From the NCBI RefSeq assembly GCF_022601675.1, contig NZ_JAKVIL010000012.1, forward strand, positions 1 through 64,000: a stretch of 64,000 nt of DNA, given 5' to 3'. The notes beneath the pieces were generated by a model. It did no database searches, was not told the DNA's origin, and saw nothing but the letters and a program-made list of their open reading frames with translations. This DNA is from Ancylobacter gelatini. GTDB lineage: Bacteria > Pseudomonadota > Alphaproteobacteria > Rhizobiales > Xanthobacteraceae. Shown piece after piece: positions 47,736 through 56,935 of this stretch. Position numbers and translations under genes: made by a program. Positions within the stretch are counted from its first letter, which is position 1, and each line of letters starts with the position of its first letter.

Positions 47736-48650
47736 ATGGTGATGGCCGGCACTTTCGCTGATCTGTCCGGCAGGATCGCCGGCATCTTCGGCTCCAAGCC
47801 CAGGCCAACCCGCATCGTCATCTTCGGCATCCATTCCGGCGACTGGATGCTTGCTCTCCGCCCGGACGCCCCGGTGTGGCGGCGGGTGCCCGGCATTGTC
47901 GAGGTGGCGGTCGTTCCCGACGATGACGCGGCGTCGATACCGCAGCCGAAGCAGGGCTTGCGCACCATCCTGCTGCCGCTGATGGAAGCCCATCTTATGG
48001 TGTGCCCGCGGCACCAGCATCATGGGCTGCTGCCGGACCTGCAGGCCGTGAAGGTGCTCGACCACAAGGCCGCGTTCTCCGGCTATTCGCAGGCGCAGGG
48101 GCTCACCGCCCTTTGTCCTGTCGCCTATCCGACAGCCGACCATGCGACATTCCCCTGCATGCTGAAGCGCTGCGACCTGAATGGCGGCGCTGGAATCGAG
48201 GTCGCCGATTCCCGCGAGCAGCTCGACGCCCTGCTCGCAATGGACCCGTGGCGGGGGCAGGAGGTCGTGCTGCAATCCTATGAAGGCGCGCGCCAGCAGA
48301 TCGTCACGCACATGGTCTGCCTCGATGGCAGGATCCTATCCCACGCCTCGTTCATGCACATTCTGCCGGAAGGCGAGCGGGTGCGCCGCTGGTCGACGCA
48401 GGTGCAATCGGTCCCCTATCGCCCGAGCCGGCACGTGCTGCGGACGCTGCAACGTTTCCTCGCGCCGCTGCGGTTCAGTGGCCCATGCAATGCCAATTAC
48501 ATCGTGCGCGGCGATCAGAGCATCTGCGTCTTCGAGTTCAACCCGCGCCTTGGCGGCTCGCTCATGGTCCCCCAGCATGTCGAGACGCTGGCAATGATTC
48601 TGCGGGCGGTCATCGATCATGCGCGCCCGCTGCGCGCAACGTCCGCATAG
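47736..48650 (+). CDS. ATP-grasp domain protein of unknown substrate
   Basis: A protein of about 304 aa. The second half has ATP-grasp features: CMLKRCDLNGGAGIEV (nucleotide lysine and glycine loop), VVLQSYEGARQQIVTHMV, and the Mg-binding FEFNPRLGGSLMVPQ. The N-terminal half (IVIFGIHSGDWMLALRPDAP) resembles a Rossmann-like pre-ATP domain. It probably ligates a carboxylate to an amine or thiol. The start is uncertain: ATG at 47736 is chosen, ATG at 47742 and GTG at 47658 are alternatives. No biosynthetic partners lie beside it. Confidence 0.72.
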   Translation: MVMAGTFADLSGRIAGIFGSKPRPTRIVIFGIHSGDWMLALRPDAPVWRRVPGIVEVAVVPDDDAASIPQPKQGLRTILLPLMEAHLMVCPRHQHHGLLPDLQAVKVLDHKAAFSGYSQAQGLTALCPVAYPTADHATFPCMLKRCDLNGGAGIEVADSREQLDALLAMDPWRGQEVVLQSYEGARQQIVTHMVCLDGRILSHASFMHILPEGERVRRWSTQVQSVPYRPSRHVLRTLQRFLAPLRFSGPCNANYIVRGDQSICVFEFNPRLGGSLMVPQHVETLAMILRAVIDHARPLRATSA

Positions 48651-48660
48651 CGGGCGGTCG

Positions 48661-48690
48661 AAAACGAAGAAAGGCGCCTCGCGGGCGCCT
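48661..48690 (-). terminator. Rho-independent terminator of asd
   Basis: Stem AGGCGCC (48672-48678) with GGCGCCT (48684-48690). On the minus strand it is followed by a T-rich tract (TTCTTCGTTTT). It lies 38 bp past the asd stop and is convergent with the ATP-grasp gene. Confidence 0.75.
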
Positions 48691-48727
48691 CTCCGTATTC
48701 TCAGTCTCAGACAATAGAAACCAGCGC

Positions 48728-49762
48728 TCACGCCGCCTTCTGCTTGGGCGCCAGCAGCTTGCGGTTGACCAGCACTTCCGCGATCTGCACCGCGTTCAGC
48801 GCCGCGCCCTTGCGCAAATTGTCCGAGACGCACCAGAAGGCGAGGCCGTTCTCGACGGTCGCATCCTCGCGGATGCGTGAGATGTAGGTCGCGTCCTCGC
48901 CGGCCGCCTCATAGGGCGTGATGTAGCCGCCGGGCTCGCGCTTGTCGACGACCAGGATGCCCGGCGCGTTGCGCAGCGCCGAGGTGGCTTCCTCGACCGT
49001 GATCGGCTTCTCGAACTCGACGTTGACCGATTCCGCATGCGAGACGAACACCGGCACGCGCACCGCGGTGCAGGTCAGCTTGATCTTCGGATCGAGGATC
49101 TTCTTGGTCTCGGCCATCACCTTCCATTCTTCCTTGGTGTAGCCGTCTTCCATGAAGACATCGATGTGCGGGATCACGTTGAACGCGATCCGCTTCGGGA
49201 ACTTCTTGGCCTCGACCGGATCGGAGACGAACACGGCGCGGGTCTGCGAGAACAGTTCGTCCATCGCATCCTTGCCGGCGCCGGAGACCGACTGATAGGT
49301 CGAGATGACCACGCGCTTGATGGTCGCGAGATCGTGCAGCGGCTTCAGCGCTACCACGAGCTGGGCGGTCGAGCAGTTCGGGTTGGCGATGATGTACTTC
49401 TTCACGAAGCCCTTCACCGCGTCAGCGTTCACTTCCGGCACGATCAGCGGCACGTCGGCGTCATAGCGCCACGCGGAAGAGTTATCGATGACCACGCAGC
49501 CCTGCGCGCCGATCTTGGGCGACCATTCCTTGGACACGTCGCCGCCGGCCGACATCAGGCAGATGTCGGTGTCGGAGAAATCGTAGTTCTCCAGGGCTTT
49601 GCACTTGAGGGTCTTGTCGCCGAACGACACTTCCGTCCCGACCGAACGGCGGGAGGCGAGCGCGACCACCTCGTCGGCGGGAAAGCCCCGCTCGGAGAGG
49701 ATGTCGAGCATTTCACGGCCCACATTACCTGTGGCACCGACGACGGCGACCTTGTAGCCCAT
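48728..49762 (-). CDS. asd: Aspartate-semialdehyde dehydrogenase
   Basis: A 344-aa NADPH-dependent enzyme reducing aspartyl phosphate to aspartate semialdehyde for lysine, threonine, methionine and diaminopimelate. The Rossmann motif is VVGATGNVGREML, the active-site cysteine is C130 in NPNCSTAQ, and HAESVNVEFE carries the conserved His. CAGGAGAAA precedes the ATG at 49762. It is a single gene with its own terminator. Confidence 0.97.
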   Translation of the reverse strand: MGYKVAVVGATGNVGREMLDILSERGFPADEVVALASRRSVGTEVSFGDKTLKCKALENYDFSDTDICLMSAGGDVSKEWSPKIGAQGCVVIDNSSAWRYDADVPLIVPEVNADAVKGFVKKYIIANPNCSTAQLVVALKPLHDLATIKRVVISTYQSVSGAGKDAMDELFSQTRAVFVSDPVEAKKFPKRIAFNVIPHIDVFMEDGYTKEEWKVMAETKKILDPKIKLTCTAVRVPVFVSHAESVNVEFEKPITVEEATSALRNAPGILVVDKREPGGYITPYEAAGEDATYISRIREDATVENGLAFWCVSDNLRKGAALNAVQIAEVLVNRKLLAPKQKAA

Positions 49763-49927
49763 CACAGTTTCTCCTGAAGGCCCTGCCATTCACAGGCTCG
49801 GGCGAGCGCGGGCTTTTACGCCGAAAGGTGGAGAAGGGCAAGGATGGCGCGCCTGCCAGGGTTGCCCCGCCCTCGGCATCCTCGCGCAGCTTGACGCCCG
49901 GCGCTGGATGGGTCCTACGGATACGCC

Positions 49928-50518
49928 ATGGATTCCTTTTCGCAGATCGCCGCCGTCGTCTCGATCATCATCGGGCTGGGCATGACCCGGCTGCTGTCGG
50001 GCGGCATCGTGCTGTTCCGCGGCCGGCATCGCTCGCGGGTGGACTGGATCCCGCTGGTCTGGGCCGGCATCCTCTTCCTCGTCATCGTGCAGTTCTGGTG
50101 GTCGGTGAACCACATCCCGCCCGGCTTCAGCGGCTGGAGCATCGAGTCGGTGGTGGCGCTCTCGCTGCTCACCTGCCTGCTGTTCGTCTCGGCGGCGCTG
50201 TTGCTGCCGCAGTCCGAGGCCGATCAGGCGACCGATCTCGCTCAGTTCTTCGAGAATGAGGGCCGATGGTCGCTGCTGTTTTTCGCGCTCTACAATCTGG
50301 CGACCATCGCCGCGAACGGGTTCTTCTTCGGTGCGGATGTGCGCCAGCTCTGGGCGGCGCTCTCGCTGGTCGAGGTGGCGCTGCCGCTCGTCGCGTTCTT
50401 CAGCCCCACCCGGCGGGTGCGCGCGATCACCACGCTTGGCGCGGCGGTGGTGTTCGTGGCGATCCTCGTGCTGTTCACCGACGCCCGCTTCGATGCCACC
50501 CTGCGCATGGGGTTCTAA
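49928..50518 (+). CDS. Multi-pass membrane protein of unknown function
   Basis: A 196-aa protein with about six hydrophobic segments (for example AAVVSIIIGLGMTRLLSGG, DWIPLVWAGILFLVIVQFWW, TTLGAAVVFVAILVLFT). It matches a type common in Sphingomonads and Rhizobia annotated only as hypothetical; I cannot name a function. It stands alone, divergent from asd and convergent with ispG. Confidence 0.7.
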   Translation: MDSFSQIAAVVSIIIGLGMTRLLSGGIVLFRGRHRSRVDWIPLVWAGILFLVIVQFWWSVNHIPPGFSGWSIESVVALSLLTCLLFVSAALLLPQSEADQATDLAQFFENEGRWSLLFFALYNLATIAANGFFFGADVRQLWAALSLVEVALPLVAFFSPTRRVRAITTLGAAVVFVAILVLFTDARFDATLRMGF

Positions 50519-50530
50519 CGCGGGGGCGCC

Positions 50531-51835
50531 TCACTCCGCCGCGTCGACGCCCGCCGGCTTGCCCACGCCGAAACGCTTCGCCACATAATCCTCGACGATC
50601 TTCTTGAAATCGTCGCGCAGGCTCGCGCCCCGCAGCGTGTGCGCCTTCTTGCCGTCGATATAGACCGGGGCGGTGGGGAACTCGCCGGTGCCGGGCAGCG
50701 AGATGCCGATATCGGCGTGCTTGCTCTCGCCCGGCCCGTTCACGATGCAGCCCATCACCGCGACATTGAGCGTCTCGACGCCGGGATAGTGCTTCTTCCA
50801 TTCCGGCATCGAGGTGCGGATGAAGTCCTGCACCTCGAAGGCCAGTTCCTGGAAGGTGGTGGAGGTGGTGCGCCCGCAGCCGGGGCAGGCGGCAACCAGC
50901 GGCACGAAGGTGCGCAGGCCCATGGTCTGCAGCATTTCCTGCGCCACCGTCACCTCGCGGGTGCGGTCGCCGTTCGGCTCGGGGGTGAGCGAGACGCGGA
51001 TGGTGTCGCCGATGCCCTGCTGGAGCAGAACGCCCATGGCCGCCGTCGAGGCGACGATGCCCTTGGAGCCCATCCCGGCCTCGGTGAGCCCGAGATGCAG
51101 CGCGTAATTCGAGCGCCGCGCCATCTCGGCATAGACCGTGATCAGGTCCTGCACCGCCGAGACCTTGGCGGAGAGGATGATCTTGTCGCGGGGCAGGCCG
51201 ATGTCTTCCGCCAGCGCCGCCGACATCAGCGCCGAGCGCACCAGTGCCTCGCGCGTCACGGCGCGGGCCTCGGCCGGGCGCGGCAGACGCGCATTCTCGT
51301 CCATCAGCCGGGTCAGCATGTCACCGTCGAGAGAACCCCAGTTGGCGCCGATGCGCACCGGCTTGCCATGCTTGATGGCCAACTCGACGATGGTGGTGAA
51401 ATGCCGGTCGCGCTTCTCGCCGAAGCCGACATTGCCGGGGTTGATGCGATATTTGTCGAGCGCGGCGGCGCAGTCCGGGAAATTCGCCAGCAGCAGATGG
51501 CCATTATAGTGGAAGTCGCCGACGATCGGGGTCTCTAGCCCCATCTTGAGCAGGCGCTCCTTGATCTCCGGCACCGCGGCGGCCGACTCGTCGCGATCCA
51601 CCGTGATGCGCACGACTTCGGAGCCGGCGCGGGCCAGCGCGGCGATCTGCCGGGCGGTGCCGGCGGCGTCCGCCGTATCGGTATTGGTCATGGACTGCAC
51701 CACGACCGGGGCGCCGCCGCCGACCGTGACCGAGCCGACCTTCACTGCGACCGTGTCACGGCGCGCGGCGGGTCCGGCAGCCTCCAGCTCCGGGGCGACG
51801 ACGGGGGCGGTCGAAAGGGTGGACGCGACGTTCAT
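50531..51835 (-). CDS. ispG: 4-hydroxy-3-methylbut-2-enyl diphosphate synthase (flavodoxin)
   Basis: A 434-aa [4Fe-4S] enzyme of the MEP isoprenoid pathway, converting MEcPP to HMBPP. Cluster cysteines are in ACPGCGRTT and [10 protein letters not shown]. The N-terminal TIM barrel shows [13 protein letters not shown] and [11 protein letters not shown]. The start MNVAST at 51835 is preferred to one seven codons upstream on family alignment; both lack a strong ribosome-binding site. It follows the zur gene in the same direction after 57 bp. Confidence 0.96.
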   Translation of the reverse strand: MNVASTLSTAPVVAPELEAAGPAARRDTVAVKVGSVTVGGGAPVVVQSMTNTDTADAAGTARQIAALARAGSEVVRITVDRDESAAAVPEIKERLLKMGLETPIVGDFHYNGHLLLANFPDCAAALDKYRINPGNVGFGEKRDRHFTTIVELAIKHGKPVRIGANWGSLDGDMLTRLMDENARLPRPAEARAVTREALVRSALMSAALAEDIGLPRDKIILSAKVSAVQDLITVYAEMARRSNYALHLGLTEAGMGSKGIVASTAAMGVLLQQGIGDTIRVSLTPEPNGDRTREVTVAQEMLQTMGLRTFVPLVAACPGCGRTTSTTFQELAFEVQDFIRTSMPEWKKHYPGVETLNVAVMGCIVNGPGESKHADIGISLPGTGEFPTAPVYIDGKKAHTLRGASLRDDFKKIVEDYVAKRFGVGKPAGVDAAE

Positions 51836-51892
51836 GGGCGCGGGGCTCCGGGGCAACGACCGCCATCGGGTTAGGCCGGCGGCGCGGCGGCG

Positions 51893-52456
51893 TCAACCGG
51901 CGTCGGTGCTCGCGCCTTGCCGCACCAGCGCGGCCTCGCAGCGCGCGCAGGTGCCGGCGATCTCGATCACCGGCGTGCGGGGCGTGAAGCCGGCGGCCCG
52001 CGTCGCCCAGGCGAGATCTCGGCCCACGGCATGGGAGGCGACCTCGGAGGTGAGCCCGCAGCGCTCGCAGATCAGGAACACGATCACGTCATCGCGGCCA
52101 TGCGCCCGCCCGCACGCCATGAAGGCGTTGCGGCTCTCGATGCGGTGGGCGAGCCCTTCGGCGACCAGGAAGTCCAGTGCGCGATAGACCGACATCGGCG
52201 CCGGCTTGTCGCCGCTCGCCCCGAGCCGCTCCACCAGCTCATAGGCGCCGAGCGGCACATGGCTGTCGGCCAGAGCTTCCAGAACCCGCCGACGCAGCGG
52301 CGTCAAGCGCGCGCCGCGCTCCTCGCAGCTCGCCTGCGCCCGCGCCAGCGCGTCGGAGACGCAGGCGCTGTGGTCGTGGTCGTGATGACCGTGGTCATCA
52401 GTTCCGTGGTGGTGGGACTGGTGCCCGCGGGTCTCGTGGTCGGCGGAGGGGTTCAT
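51893..52456 (-). CDS. zur: Fur-family zinc uptake regulator with His-rich N-terminus
   Basis: A 187-aa Fur-family protein. The DNA-binding part is LTPLRRRVLEALADSHVPLGAYELVERL with VYRALDFLVAEGLAHRIES. Zinc sites include the structural pairs C-x2-C in ICERCG and CARC plus FMACGRAHGRDDV. Residues 1-30 hold ten histidines, an addition to the normal Zur length. The zinc assignment rests on the Zur-type spacing and on the znu operon 12 kb away bearing two Zur-like boxes. The ATG at 52456 has GGAG at a rather long spacing. Confidence 0.86.
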   Translation of the reverse strand: MNPSADHETRGHQSHHHGTDDHGHHDHDHSACVSDALARAQASCEERGARLTPLRRRVLEALADSHVPLGAYELVERLGASGDKPAPMSVYRALDFLVAEGLAHRIESRNAFMACGRAHGRDDVIVFLICERCGLTSEVASHAVGRDLAWATRAAGFTPRTPVIEIAGTCARCEAALVRQGASTDAG

Positions 52457-52657
52457 ACGACAATCGTACTCCAGCACTGGAAAACCGGAAACCATGGATG
52501 CACAAGGACGATAGGCAATTGGTCTGCGGGCGACGTTTGGCCTTTGCAGCCCGGGTCGTCGTGCTACCCTGCCGGTATGTAGGAAGTCACACGGCACAAT
52601 GCGACCGCGCGAGCGCGGCGGATGCCGTTCAGTCAGGTCAGTTCAGGAGCGCCTTCT

Positions 52658-53437
52658 ATGCTTAAGGGAAAGAACGCCGTCGTCACCGGCTCCACCAGCG
52701 GTATCGGCCTCGCCATCGCCCGCGCACTGGCGGCCGAAGGCGTGAACGTCACCCTGAACGGCTTCGGCGATGCCGCCGCGATCGAGAAGGAACGGGCCGG
52801 CATCGAGAGCGAGTTCGGCGTCAAGGCGATCTATTCCGCTGCCGACCTGACCAAGGGCTCGGAATGCGCGGCGCTGGTGAAGTTCGCGGAGGACACGCTC
52901 GGTTCGGTCGACATCCTGGTGAACAATGCCGGCGTGCAGCACGTCTCGCCTGTCGAGGATTTCCCGGACGACAAGTGGGACCTCATCATCGCGCTGAACC
53001 TCTCGGCCGCTTTCCACGCCATCAAGGCCGCCGTGCCGGGCATGAAGGCGCGCAAATGGGGCCGCATCATCAACACCGCCTCGGCCCATGCGCTGGTCGC
53101 CTCGCCCTTCAAGTCGGCTTACGTTTCCGCCAAGCACGGCATTGCGGGCCTGACCAAGACCGTGGCGCTGGAGACCGCGACCTTCGGCATCACCGTGAAC
53201 GCGATCTGCCCCGGCTATGTCTGGACCCCGCTGGTCGAGAAGCAGATTCCCGACACCGCCAAGGCGCGCGGCATCAGCGAGCAGGAGGTGAAGGAATTCC
53301 TGCTGGCCGAACAGCCGACGAAGGAATTCGTCACGGTCGACCAGGTGGCGGCGCTGGCCGTGTTCTTGGCGGGTGACGCCGCCCGCTCCATCACCGGCTC
53401 GCTGCAGCAGATCGATGGCGGCTGGGTCGCCGAGTGA
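52658..53437 (+). CDS. bdhA: 3-hydroxybutyrate dehydrogenase
   Basis: A 259-aa short-chain dehydrogenase oxidising D-3-hydroxybutyrate to acetoacetate with NAD+. It has TGSTSGIGLAIA, NNAGVQHVSPVEDFP, catalytic S/Y/K in NTASAHALVASPFKSAYVSAKHG, and the C-terminal QQIDGGWVAE typical of BdhA (PHB cycle). AGGAG precedes the ATG at 52658. Its stop region overlaps the patatin gene start as GTGA, so the two genes are coupled, consistent with polyhydroxybutyrate breakdown. Confidence 0.95.
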   Translation: MLKGKNAVVTGSTSGIGLAIARALAAEGVNVTLNGFGDAAAIEKERAGIESEFGVKAIYSAADLTKGSECAALVKFAEDTLGSVDILVNNAGVQHVSPVEDFPDDKWDLIIALNLSAAFHAIKAAVPGMKARKWGRIINTASAHALVASPFKSAYVSAKHGIAGLTKTVALETATFGITVNAICPGYVWTPLVEKQIPDTAKARGISEQEVKEFLLAEQPTKEFVTVDQVAALAVFLAGDAARSITGSLQQIDGGWVAE

Positions 53438-54945
53438 GCGCACAGGAGGACGACGACGTGGTCGAACGCCCGAAGCCGACCCGAGGCGCCGCAAAGGCCG
53501 GCACCAAGGCCCGCACGCCCCGCAGCGCCTCCTCCGCCCCGAAGAGCGGCGCGATCACGGCCGAGACAGCCGCGACTGAGGCTGCGAAGACCGACGACAT
53601 GTCGGCTTCGGCCGCCAAAGCTGCGTCCGCGCCCAAGCCGGCGGTGAAAACGACCGCCAGGGCAACTGCAAAGCCGGCTCGCAACGCCGCGGCAAAAGTC
53701 GCGGCCAAAGTCACCGCAAAGCCGGAGACGGCTTCGGCTCCGGTGGAGTCGGCGCCTCCCAAGGAGATGCCGCCCGCAGCCTCGCCGGCCGATGTCTCGC
53801 CCGAGACGCTGGCCGGCGCCCTCGCGCCCAACGGCCCGACCGGGGCTGCGGCGGTCAAGCGCGAACAGGACGTCCCGGAGGCGGTGAAGGTGGCGCGCCG
53901 GCGCGGTGGCACCAATCTCAAGCCGCTCAACCTCGCGCTTCAGGGCGGCGGCGCGCATGGCGCCTTCACCTGGGGCGTGCTGGACCGTCTGCTGGAGGAC
54001 GGGCGCATCGTCATCGAAGGCATTTCCGGCACCAGTGCCGGGGCGATGAACGCGGCGGTGCTGGCCTCGGGGCTGGCGCGGGACGGCAATGAAGGCGGGC
54101 GCGAGGCGCTTACCAATTACTGGCGAGCCGTTTCCAAGGACGGGCGCACCAGCCCGCTCCAGCGCACCCTGCTCGACCGGCTGCTCGGCAACTGGTCGCT
54201 CAACATGAATCCGAGCTACATCGCCTTCGACGTGATGAGCCGGTTCCTGTCGCCTTACGACTTCAATCCGCTGAACATCAATCCGCTGATGGACCTCATC
54301 GAGGAGCATGTGGATTTCGACGCGGTGCAGTCCTGCTCGCACGTCCATGTCTTCGTCAGCGCCACCAATGTGCACACCGGCAAGGCGCGGGTGTTCTCCA
54401 AGAAGGAACTGACGCCGGCCGCGATCATGGCTTCGGCCTGCCTGCCCTTCATGTTCCAGGCGGTGGAGATCGACGACGTGCCCTATTGGGATGGCGGCTA
54501 CATGGGCAACCCGGCCATGTTCCCATTCTACGACGCGGTGAAGACCGACGACATATTGCTGGTGCAGATCAACCCGATCATCCGCCGCGAGACGCCCAAG
54601 ACCGCGCGGGACATCAACAACCGGATGAACGAGATCACCTTCAACGCCTCGCTGCTCGCCCAGCTCCGCGCGGCGGATTTCGTCACGCGCCTGCTCAATC
54701 AGGGCAAGCTGGCCGAGAAGGGCAATGGCATCGACGGCTACCGAAATCTGCGCATGCACCGCATCGACGGCGCCGAGAAGCTGGTGGCGCTCGACGCCTC
54801 CACCAAGATGAACGCCGAGTGGGAATTCCTGCAATTCCTGCGTGATATCGGCCGCGAATCCGCCGAGACCTTCCTCGAAAAACATTTCGACGATATCGGC
54901 GTGCGCTCGACGCTCGACGTTCATGAGGAGCTCGCCCGGAGCTGA
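53434..54945 (+). CDS. Patatin-like phospholipase with Ala/Lys-rich N-terminal extension
   Basis: A 503-aa protein. Residues 1 to about 155 are low-complexity Ala/Lys/Pro/Thr, like histone H1 or AlgP tails. The patatin domain follows: oxyanion loop LALQGGGAHGAF (167-178), nucleophile S201 in GTSAG and catalytic Asp in WDGGYMGNP. The C-terminal part resembles DUF3734. The GTG start overlaps the bdhA stop. Patatins next to bdhA are common in PHB-forming alphaproteobacteria and may act as granule-associated depolymerase or lipase (inference). Confidence 0.88.
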   Translation: MSAQEDDDVVERPKPTRGAAKAGTKARTPRSASSAPKSGAITAETAATEAAKTDDMSASAAKAASAPKPAVKTTARATAKPARNAAAKVAAKVTAKPETASAPVESAPPKEMPPAASPADVSPETLAGALAPNGPTGAAAVKREQDVPEAVKVARRRGGTNLKPLNLALQGGGAHGAFTWGVLDRLLEDGRIVIEGISGTSAGAMNAAVLASGLARDGNEGGREALTNYWRAVSKDGRTSPLQRTLLDRLLGNWSLNMNPSYIAFDVMSRFLSPYDFNPLNINPLMDLIEEHVDFDAVQSCSHVHVFVSATNVHTGKARVFSKKELTPAAIMASACLPFMFQAVEIDDVPYWDGGYMGNPAMFPFYDAVKTDDILLVQINPIIRRETPKTARDINNRMNEITFNASLLAQLRAADFVTRLLNQGKLAEKGNGIDGYRNLRMHRIDGAEKLVALDASTKMNAEWEFLQFLRDIGRESAETFLEKHFDDIGVRSTLDVHEELARS

Positions 54946-55008
54946 GCGGGGTGAGGGAGGCGTTCTCGCCTCTCGACGTGCCCGCGTCTTTGTGGTGAGA
55001 AGCGCGGC

Positions 55009-55788
55009 ATGGAACAGGGTCCCGCCGCGTCCGACATCGTTTCCGCCACCGTCTCCGCTCCCGCCGGCATCGCCGCGCGGGTGCTGCATCGCGACGGGAT
55101 GATGCTGGTGATCGACAAACCGCCCGGCCTTCCGGTCCACAAGGGGCCGAAGGGCGGCGAGACGCTGGCCGACCATCTCGACGCGCTGCGCTTCGGCCTG
55201 CCCAATGCGCCCGAGCTGGCGCACCGGCTCGACAAGGACACCTCCGGCTGCCTCGTGCTCGGCCGCCACCGCAAGGCGCTGGCCGATCTCGGGCGCGCCT
55301 TCGCCGACGGCACGGTGGGCAAGACCTATGTAGCCGTGGTGCGCGGCGTGCCGGCGCAGCCGCGCGGGCGCATCGAACTGCGGCTTGCCAAGCGCTCGCC
55401 CCATCGCGGCTGGTGGATGGCGGTCGACCCCTCGGGGCAGGAGGCGATCAGCGAGTGGCAGGTGCTGGCGGCCGGCGAGGGGCTTGCGGTGCTCGCGCTG
55501 TCGCCGCTAACCGGGCGCACGCACCAGCTTCGCGTCCATCTCGACGCCATCGGCCATCCGATCCTCGGCGATCAGATCTATGGCGGCGCCTCGCGCCTGC
55601 CGGGTGGGCCGATCCTGCATCTGCATTCCCGCCGCGTGGTGCTGCCGGGCCGGAAGGGGCGCGAGCCGATCGACGTGCGCGCGCCGCTCCCCGCCCATAT
55701 GCGGGCGACGCTCGAGAGCGCCGGCTTCGAGGCTGCGAGCATCGAGGCGCTGGCGGACGCGGCGGTTTTCTCGCGCCGCGCGGGTTAG
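55009..55788 (+). CDS. RluA-family pseudouridine synthase
   Basis: A 259-aa RNA pseudouridine synthase. The catalytic aspartate is D75 in AHRLDKDTSGCLVLG; other motifs are LVIDKPPGLPVHKG, KTYVAVVRG and LTGRTHQLRVHLDAIGHPILGD. No S4 domain is present, so the tRNA/rRNA target resembles the RluA/TruC group. It ends one base before the convergent glucokinase stop. Confidence 0.92.
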   Translation: MEQGPAASDIVSATVSAPAGIAARVLHRDGMMLVIDKPPGLPVHKGPKGGETLADHLDALRFGLPNAPELAHRLDKDTSGCLVLGRHRKALADLGRAFADGTVGKTYVAVVRGVPAQPRGRIELRLAKRSPHRGWWMAVDPSGQEAISEWQVLAAGEGLAVLALSPLTGRTHQLRVHLDAIGHPILGDQIYGGASRLPGGPILHLHSRRVVLPGRKGREPIDVRAPLPAHMRATLESAGFEAASIEALADAAVFSRRAG

Positions 55789-55789
55789 C

Positions 55790-56761
55790 TCAGACCAGAT
55801 GCAGGCCGGGCTTCAGCCCCGTCGCCAGCCGTGCCGCGATCTGGCCGCAGCCGATCAACCCGGGCGTCGCGTGGGTGATAATGTGGATCGGCATCGCCGC
55901 GAGGCGCGGCTGGTGCGGGGGGTGATCCTCGAACATCTCGCGAAAATCCGAGCCGGCGAAGAACGGCTCCAGTGCCGCCGAGACACCGCCGGCGAGAAAT
56001 ACGCCGCCGCGGGCATTGATGGCGAGCGCGAGGTCGCCGGCAATGCGGCCGAACAGGCGCAGGAAGATGCGGCAGGTCTCCAGCGCCTCCGCGTCATGGC
56101 GCGTGGCGGCGGCGATCACCTCTTCCGGTGACAGCTTCTCGCCGGAAAAAATGTAATGGATGCGCGCCAGCCCCGAGCCGGACAGCGCGTGCTCCACCAC
56201 CGGCGTGCCGAGATCGCGCACCAGATGAGCGAGCAGGCGGGCCTCCTCCGAATTCACGGCGCCGAGCCGCATGCGCCCACCCTCGCCGGTGATCGCCTGG
56301 GTACGCCGGCCGATGGTGAGAAGCCCGGCGACGCCGAAGCCAGTGCCGGGGCCGCAGATCAGCATCGGCCCCTTCGGCACGGCGCGGCCGGTGCCGACCG
56401 GCACCAGATCGTCCGCGGTGAGCGCCGGCACGCCATAGGCGAGCGCCTCGAAATCATTGACCGCCTCCAGCTTCTGCCAGCCGAAATGCCGGCGCATGAC
56501 CCGCTTGGAGAAGGCCCAGTCGCGATTGGTGAGCTTCACGCCATCGCCGTCCACCGGCCCGGCCACGGCGAGCACCGCGCCGCCAATCGCCGGGCGCGTG
56601 CCGGCGGGGCGGGCGGCGATGTCGGCCTCGATCAGCGCCTCGAAGCCGGCGAAATCGTCATTGCGATGGATGCGGATATCGGCGGGAACGCCGTCCTTGC
56701 CGACCAAAGCGAGGCGGGAGGAGGTTCCGCCAATGTCGGCGATCAGGATCAGATGCGGCAT
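55790..56761 (-). CDS. glk: Glucokinase
   Basis: A 323-aa ATP-dependent kinase of the bacterial glucokinase (Glk) family. The phosphate loop is ADIGGTSSRLAL, the sugar region is LTNRDWAFS and AVNDFEALAYG with the catalytic Asp, and the adenosine loop is FLAGGVSAAL. GPGTGFGVAGL and GEGGRM are Glk-specific. CAGGAA precedes the ATG. It stands alone, divergent from rsmB. Confidence 0.93.
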   Translation of the reverse strand: MPHLILIADIGGTSSRLALVGKDGVPADIRIHRNDDFAGFEALIEADIAARPAGTRPAIGGAVLAVAGPVDGDGVKLTNRDWAFSKRVMRRHFGWQKLEAVNDFEALAYGVPALTADDLVPVGTGRAVPKGPMLICGPGTGFGVAGLLTIGRRTQAITGEGGRMRLGAVNSEEARLLAHLVRDLGTPVVEHALSGSGLARIHYIFSGEKLSPEEVIAAATRHDAEALETCRIFLRLFGRIAGDLALAINARGGVFLAGGVSAALEPFFAGSDFREMFEDHPPHQPRLAAMPIHIITHATPGLIGCGQIAARLATGLKPGLHLV

Positions 56762-56935
56762 GAAATTCCTGCACAGTACGAGCGAAGCACGACGACATGA
56801 TTGGAGCCAATCTGGCCCTCATAGACAAGCCCCGAAGCCGGAACAGGTTGCAGCGAAGCGGTTTCATGCAACGCCTTCTTGCCCCGGCTTCATGGCGAGG
56901 TTGCGTTCGCGCGCCGGCAAGCCTAGTTCCTCCCC

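Noticed and set aside
53215-55404. 729-codon minus-strand frame across bdhA, patatin and the pseudouridine synthase gene
   Set aside because: It runs through three recognised genes and their junctions with no domain of its own.
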